From Gracilaria gracilis (taxonomy: Eukaryota; Rhodophyta; Florideophyceae; Gracilariales; Gracilariaceae): DNA of 64,000 nt. The stretch's first letter is position 1, and each line of letters begins with the position of its first letter. Made by a program: the position numbers and the translations under genes. Positions 55,751-64,000 of the stretch are shown one piece after another. The DNA is taken from the NCBI GenBank assembly GCA_030374805.1, contig JARGSG010000190.1:496001-560000 (forward strand), in the 5' to 3' direction. Below the pieces are notes generated by a model, which saw nothing but the letters and a program-made list of their open reading frames with translations, was not told where the DNA came from and ran no database searches.

Positions 55751-57134
55751 TCTGCCGGTGGTCAACTATGCGCGCACTTAGCTCCGTATCGTTTGCTCCC
55801 CCTTGCGCGATACATGATAGCATCGCCTAGACGTTGCCGCCTCGGGCCGCAATTGCTCTCGCTCATGCCTCGCGCTTGTGTTTCTCTCCGACTGCGCTTC
55901 CATTTCGTTACCGCACCTAGTGCGGTATGCAACTGCTCAAACTTTCAAAAACAATGGATGGGTTCGCTTGGCTGTAGTCTCGGCTCGCATGCCCATAGGT
56001 ATGTTGTGGCTACAGCACTGCTACAGCAAAACCTACCTTGCGCAATCGACTACGTGATGGGCTCCCAAGTCTATAGACTTTGCTGTGGCTCTGAAAGTCG
56101 GTTGACCTCGGGCAGGTTAAGTGTACATAACTTGGTTTTTTCTCTTCCTTGTTCCTATTGATACCAATCTAACACTACAGTCTATGAATAAAGATGTACG
56201 ACATTGGTTGGAATCGGTCTTCTTTATGGTTGTGAACCTCTTTATCCACATTACGAATATGCGCTTATTTGGCTGTGGCTAGCGGATATCATATTGTTTT
56301 GGCGTCAAGGTGTTGGTTTCGGGCAAACACTACTATGTGAACGGGTACCGTTCGCGTGCCCCTCGACGGTTGTCAGTGTCCCTTAATGTTTTGGTTTTCT
56401 GTTCGCCTCTTGCAAAACAATTTCTACGCTTATTTATTTTCCCTTTCTACGGACGTCCTGAATTTTCTGCGCGTATGACGATTGAACATACGAAAGCAGT
56501 TTACACCTTTCGTTATCAAGCACGCAAGTTTGCGCGACAGGCTCGTTGGTTGCGCAATCCCAGCTACATTTTCCACCTGATTGTAATTCGTCCCTTAGCT
56601 AATGCGGACATGACGACAAAGTTCTTCCGATCCTTCCCAGTCTGCGATTTTGGTCCGACGGTTCTCTTGTGTCTTCTCGCAGCCTTCGTGAAAAATTATT
56701 CCTTTAGTTTGGTGTGAAGAATTCGTTACTCGTCGTATTCCTTTCCTTGCCGTAGCTCACTTCTGTGGTACTGGGACAACGCTTCCTATTATTTTACTAC
56801 GTGACCAGCATCCGCCAAGTTTCGTTTTTTTGTTTGAAGAATTGAAGTACCAACGCCACTTCGTTGCGGGAAGATCTTTCGAAGGTCGGGTCGTTGTGGT
56901 GCGGGGTTAGCTGCGTAATTGCGGGGACCCGTCCTACATCGATCGCCTGGCTCCCTAAGTTGGGTCAGGGTCACCTCAAGTTCATACCTCCTCCACCGGT
57001 AGGGGACTGGCGAAGTTGAAGTTGAAGAAGTTTAAGAAGAAGAAGAAAAGTTTCTACCTCGTAGGTCGCGATATCCTTATCCCGTAGAAGAAGGTTGATC
57101 ACATACTCTTCTCTGTCACTCCCCGGACGCCTCC

Positions 57135-57950
57135 ATGTCGGGCACAAATGAGGGTCTCCTTGACAGGCTTCCAAAGCTCAAGGTCCCCACCGACTACATC
57201 CTCTGGCGTCGTCGTCTTCTGGCGTATCTCCGCAGATACGACCCATTTCTCTCCGGTCTTGACCCACGTTCCGATGGGTTCAACCACGCAAACCGGGTAA
57301 TGAGATCTTGGTTCGAGAAATCTGTGAAGGCGAAGAGTACTATCACGCTATGTCTCGGTGACTCTCCGTTGGCTCTCGTTCGCACGTTTGTCGACAATGA
57401 TGACAAAACGGCAAAGGATCTCTGGGAAGAGCTGCAGCACGTTTACACCACCTCCAACGCGCAAGCTGTGCAGAACATCCGCCATCGTCTGGACACTTGG
57501 GTATACAATGACGGCGAAGACTGGAACAAGCACGTCGCTAAGTTCCTGGAAGTAATTGGAGAACTTGCCACCTTCGATGAGGAATTTTCGGAGAAGGACA
57601 AAGTCTCCAAGCTCATTCGAAGTCTCCCCAACTCCTTCGCTCCCTTGGCCATGATGTCGAACCTAACCGCAGTGGGATTCGACTCCATCGTGAATGCTGT
57701 CGAAGCTGAAGTGGCTCGTCGCAAGAACCCAAACAACCCGACATCCTCTGCTCCTTTGTCCACTCCCACTACTACCCAGCCAAAAGCCAATATGGCAAAC
57801 AGGAGCGGTCGGAAGCCGCGAAACCGGCGCAACAAGTCCTTAGCTACCAAGAGCCGCTAGTATGATAACTGCTACTATTGCGGTCGTCGTGGACACTACG
57901 CCCGAGATTGCTACAAACGCAAACGTGAGGAGTCTGAAAATAATGATAAC
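57135..57950 (+). pseudogene. C2 Gag with CCHC zinc knuckle, one in-frame stop
   Basis: From ATG 57135 the frame shows a copia Gag (UBN2-like) region: ILWRRRLLAYLRRYDPFLSG, ELQHVYTTSNAQAVQNIRHR and EKDKVSKLIRSLPNSFAPLA. A basic linker ends at TAG 57858-57860. In the same frame comes CYYCGRRGHYARDC, a textbook CX2CX4HX4C knuckle that binds the genomic RNA. The single stop separates capsid and knuckle, as in C1. Confidence 0.85.
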
Positions 57951-58179
57951 CAGCACAACTCCAACCGACGGCAGCAATCTAATCGCAACCACGGTGGTTC
58001 TCGTCGTTCACAGTATGGGTCACACAAAGGAGGGCAACGTCAATCCAACTGGAACTCAGGCTTTGCACCTAGGGGGGATGGAAATGATAATCGTAACTCA
58101 AATCATAACGCCAACCCTCGTTCATATGTGGTTCAACTGCAATATGGCCAAGTTCAAGAGCAAGATAGCTGTTCTTTCT

Positions 58180-59757
58180 CAAACGAAATTGGACGCAGCA
58201 TATATTGACTGAGGGGCAACTCATCACTTCTTCCATTCGCGGAAGTAGTTCACTCGCTGCGAACGGATTGATATCGAGACTGTTCAGGCTGCTTCAGGAG
58301 CAGATCGTCTCGTTGGCAAAGGTCATGTCTGGATACATTTAAACCGTGGTACATTAATCGAGGGTTACCATGCCCCTGCCTTTGAGTCGAACATCCTTTC
58401 TGTTGGCGTTCACAGTGTCGAGTTCATGGTGGTGTTCACCTCCAGCATTCGGCCATTCAATTGATGTTTCATCATGGATCCTAAACGAAACTCTGAAATC
58501 ATTTGGGAAACGGAAATCAACCAAGGCCTCTTCGTCATGGACATCACTAATAACGACAAACAAGTGATGGTCGTGAACGCAAGTAACAGCGAACAGGATC
58601 TGGCTTGGAAATGCACAGTCGAACTGGTCATCTTCACCCAAGTAGATACCAGAACCTTGCCAAGTCTTTCGACTCTTTGCCTTCCTTTCAAAGTTTCATC
58701 TTGGATTCGATGACGTGCGTTTCTTGCCTAAGGGGCAGGAGAAAACGGAACCCAATTACCGACCGATCGCGATCCGTTTCGACGTCAAGTCGTTTGGAAC
58801 TTATCCACATGGACCTGTCGGGAAAGATTTCGCTATCTCTCTCTGGCGCAATCTACGCCATTTCCACACTGGATGACCACACCTCCAATTCGGACGTTTT
58901 CTTCTTGATGTGCAACACTGGTGCTAGTGTTTCGAAGCACCTGGATTGGTACAAACGCCGATCTGAGCTAGAACTCAACCACTCGTTTCGCTTGAAGAAT
59001 GTTCCGCGTTGACAGGGCTGGCGAACACAAAAGTACCGAGTTGGACACGTTCTGCTTTGATCATGGCATAGTCTTGGACTACTCTTCTGCCTACGCTTCC
59101 GAGTCTAATGGCGGCGGGGAGAGGCTCATTCAAGAACATTGGACCATAGCTCGGTTGCTTCTCTTTGCGAGCAAACTGCCCATTTCCTTCTGGGCGGAGG
59201 CAATGAACCACGCCAACTGGCTTCGAAATAAGGCTTTTTCTTCAAGGGTACAGGGACGGATACCGATTCTGGAATGGGATCCATCCACGACAAGTGACTT
59301 TACGAACTTTCCGAACTTTGGTCAGCCTGGCTATTCCTTCGTATATTGGTCCAAGATCGTGGCATCAAAGAAGTTCCTCCCCCATTCTGTCTTCGCGGAC
59401 TTCGTGGGCATGCAAAGCGACACCATACTCGCTCGTGTGTTTTTGCTGGAAAAAAACTCGGTCGTTACTTGCTACATGGTTGACTTCAAAGCAGTCAACT
59501 CCGCTCCTTTTCCAAACATCTCCACCCTCCTGGAGGGAATATTTCGTCATCAGGAGGCAGAGGAGACGGAGAATACCTCACAGACCGGTAGCGGTTTTGA
59601 CTTGGAAGACGACTTGGTAAAGGCGATGAAAACAATCGCGCATAACTTTGCAAATGATGGGTCTCCAAGAAAACCGTGTATGACCCCAACGCTGGAAGTA
59701 GTTTCAAGGACGCGTGCAGGGATCCCGGTTGGTGTGAGGCCATCGACCGCGAGATGA
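58180..59757 (+). pseudogene. C2 Pol: protease remnant and integrase
   Basis: The protease active site near 58203-58220 reads AYID-stop-GATHHF, so the Ser or Thr of the D-S/T-G triad is a TGA codon. After several stops the integrase zinc finger appears (HSRTGHLHPSRYQNLA, then CVSCLRGRRKRN). The first catalytic Asp (LELIHMDLSGKI) is in the frame ending 59012, and the rest (FDHGIVLDYSSAYASESNGG, then GERLIQEHWTIARLL, with Glu) is in 58999-59757. At least two frameshifts and many stops make it inactive. Confidence 0.75.
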
Positions 59758-61273
59758 ACGCACTCATCCGTCGTAACACTTGGGAACTTATACCCAGGGA
59801 ATCCTGGATGAAGCCGATTCAGTACACTTGGTTCTTCGAGGAGAAGATGTTGGATGGAGTCGGGAAGAAGTTCTTGAAGATGGCACGCTGCTGTCTACAG
59901 GGAGACAAAGAGAAGCTTTTCATTGACTTCGATTCGTTCAACACTTGTGCGCCAGTAGCTTGTCATGAAGCACTACGCATTCTTCTCTCAGTTGCCGCTG
60001 CGCAAAATCTTCTACTGGAGGGAGCAGACATCTCGAACGCCTGCTTATATGGAAAACTAGATGTTCCGATAATTATGGAAAACCCATCCAAGTCCACTGG
60101 CATTGTGGAAAAGCAAGGCCATGTCTGCAAACTGCTTAATTCTATCTAAGGCGCTGTCAAAGCTGGAATAATATGGGGTTCCCCTTTTTCTGAAGCTCTT
60201 CTGTCATAGAACTTTGTGACATCAGCTCTCGACTCTCGCGTCTTCATATTCCGCGAGCAGGACAACTTACTGATCTTGGCTGTTATAGTCGACGACTGCG
60301 CATTTGCTGCGAACAATGCCAAACTTCTAAATGACTTCAAAGACAAACTGTGTGCAACGTTTGATGTGAAGCTCTATGGGGAGCTGAAGTCATTTATTGG
60401 TTGGAATATTCGGCAATCTTCTTCCGGCATTAAGGTGAATCAATACGGATATGCACTACAAGTTCTCAAGAATTTTGGTATGCAACAGTGCAATGCAGTT
60501 GGATCATCTTTCCCTACGGCTGCCAATATACTGCCATCTGGTGAAGAAGACGTCATTCTTTCGAAAGATGATCATGCGAAGTACAGGTCTGCAATTGGTA
60601 CATTACTTTTCATTTCTGTATCTACCCGTCCTGATCTTTCCTATCCCATCTCAGCGCTTTCAAAGCATCTACGAAACCCATTTGAACGGCATTTATCGCT
60701 GCTCAAACGATTATTTATGTATTGGGCCGGCACCATGGATTATGGAGTTCATTACCCTGCCAACCGTACCCTTTCCTCCGCCTCACTCTGTGTGTACGCT
60801 GACGCTGATTGGGGGGATGCATTGACACTCGTAAGTCTAAAACGGGGTACATTACCTTCGTCAACGACGCACCTGTCATGTGGAAATCGAAGCGCCAAAC
60901 GGTCATTGCGCTCTCTTCTGCCGAGGGAGAGTATGTCGCTCTTTCTACTTGCGCGAAAGACCTTTCGTGGATACGAAAGATGTATTTTGAATTCGTACAC
61001 ATCCAGCCTTGGAGCGAGGATCTATGGTTCGAGGCCACAAAGATCATGAATGATAGCTCGGCTGCTATATCTTTGACGACGAGCCCACAGATATCCCGTC
61101 GAAACAAGCACATCTATTTGAAGACGCATCATGTGCGAGACCTGGAGAGAGCCCAAATTGTTGAGTTGCACAAAATAGCAAGAAGTCAACAGATCGCTGA
61201 GATACTGACAAAGTGTGCGCCCCTCCCAGATGTGAGGAGGATGGTCAGCTTGATCCATATCGACTCGTTCTAA
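59676..61273 (+). pseudogene. C2 Pol: reverse transcriptase and RNase H
   Basis: The RT N-terminal part is in 59676-60149 (WCEAIDREMNALIRRNTWEL, LLLEGADISNACLYGKLD with the first Asp). The catalytic box is in 60216-61049 (LILAVIVDDCAFAANNAKL, so YxDD is VIVDD). The RNase H starts with YADADWGD. After a frameshift near 60830, 60809-61273 gives DTRKSKTGYITFVNDAPVMW, SSAEGEYVALSTC and the closing HIYLKTHHVRDL and QIAEILTKCAPL, typical of the copia C-terminus. Confidence 0.85.
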
Positions 61274-61751
61274 GAAGAATTGTTGGGATCTACTGACTAC
61301 ACTAACTACTTTGTTTTCTTCTGTTCTGTTTTGTTTCTTTTGTTTGTTACATGTTTCAGTTTCAGAATTATTGCTTATTGATGTTTGTGGTTCAAAACCC
61401 TTCTCCTTTTCCGCATAGAATTATATGTGTTTTTGTCCCACAGGGTTTTTACATGATACTTGAGTTTGGAGTTTACTGGTGTGAACAAGTAATGACTTCC
61501 CAGCTTGAAGCTGGTGGAATTGTTTGTGTGTTGGGTGTTATGAATGAAAGTACTTATATTGTGATTTGAGTGTTGCACCATGCCTCTGGAATCTGCAAGA
61601 TGGTGCTAGAGAAGAGACAGATTTGCAGAGAAATCGTGTCTACAAACCTTGCCCTTCGGTCGTTGATATTATGTTTTACTTGTGAATTGGGCTCAGTAAC
61701 TAGATGCTTTAAGTAGTGTAGGAAGAGTAGTCGCTTCGCCTTGAGGGACGG

Positions 61752-61884
61752 TGTTGATACCGTTCGGCCTCTTGCAAGGCGAGAGCGCCACACACACGTC
61801 ATTTGTGCGCAGTGCAGCACCTGGTGCACAGCAATGCGACGGTGGGTTGCACTGGCAAAATAAATCGCGCGACCGTCCGGGAGA
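61752..61884 (+). repeat. C2 right LTR, truncated
   Basis: It starts right after the purine tract and matches the first 133 bases of the left LTR with a few changes. The sequence after GCGCGACCGTCCG is unrelated. Confidence 0.7.
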
Positions 61885-62466
61885 GAGCGGGAAATTGCGA
61901 TCGCTTTGAAACCGAGTTAATCCAAACAGTCTGCGGATCAAACTAGAGTGCTTTTAACACAAAAAGCTGTTATCGCCTCCGTTTCCGGCCACAATAAGGA
62001 TCAATAATGATAGGCGATATTTCTACAAAACACTGTCGTATTTTTCATTCTCCATGCTAATAAATAGCCTTCCTATATTTCATACTCTTTAGTTTTTAAT
62101 CTAAGTGTAGAATTGTTTCAGTTCTCGTTCGGAAAAACTTGTAACTGTTTCCTCTATCATTTAACAATATGGCACACTTTCTTCTAGTTATCACTTCATT
62201 TATGATGGAAACATAGTTCCAACTATTCATGACGACTTACGATGAAACCTTTACACTAATGTTTAAGCACTTACATATCCATATTTTATAATACTAACAT
62301 TCTCAAAGCTTAGTATAAAAGGTACCAAACTCATGTTTCTTGTAGACCTGCATCCGAGCAACAAAATAGATGTGTCTCTCATGCAACAAAACCTTTTTTC
62401 GCAATGAAAGACAGTATTTTCTCCAAAGAAACTTCAATACGATTCTACCACAGAACCGTACCTCCC
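61885..62466. other. AT-rich non-coding spacer
   Basis: I see no gene or repeat of note. Confidence 0.5.
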
Positions 62467-63323
62467 TCAGGCAACAACAAATTTCTCTGTATTATTAACT
62501 TTTGAGTATTCGTCAACAAATGATTCCTCCATTTTCAAATACAGGACTTTGGTATCATCAGTGAGCCACCCAAGATTTTTTGTTGCTAGTAAACGAGTTT
62601 GAACAGTGAATGGCCGAATAATCCTGGCCGTCGAGTAGATATTATCGGCTGCTCTCTTTCGAATTTCTTCAACGCAGTATGAAACCCACCAAACTTGGGA
62701 TAGTTGTTCTTCAATTCCCCTGACGTTAACCAAATTTTGTGCAAAAAATCCATTTCTAACAACGGTTTCGGCCAACAAACTCGCAGTTCCAGAACATCAC
62801 CGCATTCAACTATATGCACAGCAAACTGGCCTTGACTTGCTCCAGAATGCAGTACAATTACGCAAGTTAGCATCTTCCGAGTTGTCGACGGATCCATCCA
62901 TTGCGATAGAACATATAACGGCTTAAACTCGTTCTGATGGAGAACAATATCTAGGCCTTCTCTTCTAGTCTTATCTACTTTCTCTTCTGTAGAGTTCGTA
63001 TCTTCTACGACGATATCCTCATCTTGACCAATATTATTGGTGCATCTACGGTTTAAGTGCTCTAAAACATGCTCTGCATACAATTCGATCGTTAGTATAG
63101 TGAATGCAAGCAACTTGGAAAAATGTGCCACCTTACTTTTGCGTTGATCATAATTTTTGCGAAGCTGATAGTACTGTGCTCGAAACGTACTGAGCTTATG
63201 CTGTTGAAATAATGGTTCGGACTCCCAAACGTTTTTTGGTTTTTCGGTACCAGTGAGTTCTTCTTTTTCACATTTCTGACGGAGCAGTTTCATCGCCGGG
63301 GAATGCTTGTAAAGCTTTGGCAT
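62467..63323 (-). pseudogene. uncharacterised protein gene, one frameshift
   Basis: ATG 63323 opens a frame to 62586 with a basic helical N-terminus (STFRAQYYQLRKNYDQRKSK), an acidic middle and a strand-rich region (LTCVIVLHSGASQGQFAVHI, ECGDVLELRVCWPKPLLEMD). Near 62730 coding passes to 62467-62778, with a helical tail (RPFTVQTRLLATKNLGWLTD). The switch falls after the start of that second frame. I do not recognise the family. The pattern of hydrophobic strands followed by WP and helices looks like a real domain. It may be a host or a transposon protein. Confidence 0.45.
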
Positions 63324-64000
63324 ACCGATGAAATTTGGATCCTGAACAAAGAATGGGAGAAGTAGGCCGTGCTGATCGAAGCAACGAAGGAGTACAGAGC
63401 TCTGAGGGCCCTTTATATGCGTGTTGATTTGCAGTTGGTTTTTGGATATAACAAATTCGTTCTACTCTCTAGAGGCATTGTGGTTTATGGTTTTGTGCGG
63501 TTCAAAATGACGCTAAGAAAGTAGGTATCTAGTGTGAAAGAGTAAGGGATCAGGCCCTAGATTCTATGATGTGTCATTCCCAATTCAAATTTGGACCGTA
63601 TTCCACTTTCGAATTGGCCTTTGTCTGCATTCTCCAATCCTGTGAATGGCTTTATCCATAAAGTAACGGGCATATTCTTAGTACGAGATTATAAGGCATA
63701 CTCTAGATTTATATGCCAGATAATGGTAGAGAGGAATTGCGAAAACGATGCGAGCTTCTTTCGCCTTCAACATGTAGTATTCTTTTGCACAAAATTGTGT
63801 CTCGCTGAGAAAGAAGTACATGCCGTAATCTCAGCCCCAGCTCTCTCCCAGGATTCTAAACGATGACCGTTTATTTGTGAGGAAACATTCTACATTATAA
63901 AGGTATTGGTTCTAACATTCGATCTCGTTCTTTACGAAATTAGGCCGAAATACTTTGTGAAAATGTCGCGATTCGGGCGTAGAACGTCAATTTTGAATGC
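63324..64000. other. non-coding end of window
   Basis: A 91-codon plus-strand frame at 63591-63866 has no recognisable features and I treat it as chance. Nothing else was seen. Confidence 0.4.

Larger units (their letters stand above)
55610..61884 (+). mobile_element. Ty1/copia-type LTR retrotransposon C2, strongly decayed
   Basis: The left LTR begins TGTTGATACTGG at 55610, and a truncated right LTR begins TGTTGATACCG at 61752 after the purine tract TTGAGGGACGG. The two match over about 133 bases (CGGCCTCTTGCAAGGCGAGA and onward), and the right copy then breaks off. Gag, protease, integrase, RT and RNase H follow in copia order. The left LTR's 3' end and the PBS could not be fixed. The leader at 56700-57130 holds no gene. 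Confidence 0.8.

Noticed and set aside
55661..56161. 166-codon ORF in the C2 left LTR region as a host gene
   Set aside because: It begins inside the LTR, is Cys/Arg/Ser-rich without domain, and is best explained as a chance frame.
136..61273. An alternative genetic code, because many genes continue in frame after a stop
   Set aside because: TAA, TAG and TGA all occur at such places, frameshifts are equally common, and the affected genes are mostly transposons. Decay explains it.

Overview
This is eukaryotic nuclear DNA made mostly of transposable elements. It holds three large chromodomain-type Ty3/gypsy LTR retrotransposons (called G1, G2 and G3 here), two decayed Ty1/copia elements, a PIF/Harbinger-type transposase remnant, a small DNA transposon with a Myb/SANT-like gene and its MITE derivative, and a few uncharacterised genes. 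No ribosomal RNA, tRNA, CRISPR or prokaryotic gene arrangement was seen. The intron-poor ORFs, compact gene islands and variety of chromoviruses fit an alga (for example a red alga) or another protist, but the sequence alone does not prove this. Nearly every coding region is broken by stops or frameshifts, so most entries are pseudogenes.

Layout. 136-1059: uncharacterised broken gene. 1073-6520 (-): copia element C1. 6635-8306: DNA transposon with a Myb-like gene; a shortened relative lies at 21305-21650 in reverse. 8721-8870 and 18694-18844: arms of a foldback sequence split by G1. 8884-18632 (+): G1, complete, with 5-bp target duplications ATTTC. 18845-22211: mostly non-coding. 22217 to about 29.0-29.6 kb (+): 5' part of G2. 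About 29.6-30.28 kb (-): fragment of a fourth family. About 30.29-39280 (-): 5' part of G3. 39303-49447: uncharacterised genes and a Harbinger transposase. 49453-51608: 3' part of G2. 51612-54344: 3' part of G3. 54352-54900 (-): uncharacterised gene. 55610-61884 (+): copia element C2. 62467-63323 (-): uncharacterised gene.

Main results. (1) The split halves of G2 and G3 belong together. The outer flank of the G2 5' LTR (CAACT) matches that of the inverted G2 3' LTR at 49.45 kb, and the outer flank of the G3 5' LTR (CCGGC) matches that of the inverted G3 3' LTR at 54.34 kb. One inversion of about 21-22 kb, with ends near 29-30.3 kb and at 51609-51611, explains both pairs. A mis-assembly of the same segment is the alternative. 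(2) Once this is recognised, G2 and G3 each carry, between pol and the 3' LTR, a gene on the strand opposite to gag-pol. The two antisense genes encode distantly related proteins of no family I recognise. (3) Each gypsy family is saturated with its own short palindromic DNA word: CCGAACGG/CCGTACGG in G1, CCCC-N3/4-GGGG-like words in G3, and TAGG-type words in G2. In G1 the word occurs in all codon phases and in non-coding parts, so it is kept at the DNA level.

A working hypothesis is that the antisense proteins are sequence-specific DNA-binding factors that recognise their own family's word, comparable in logic to the VANC anti-silencing proteins of Arabidopsis VANDAL transposons. This is inference. 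No DNA-binding domain could be identified by eye, and G1 has no intact antisense gene in its 3' region, which carries spaced hairpin repeats instead.
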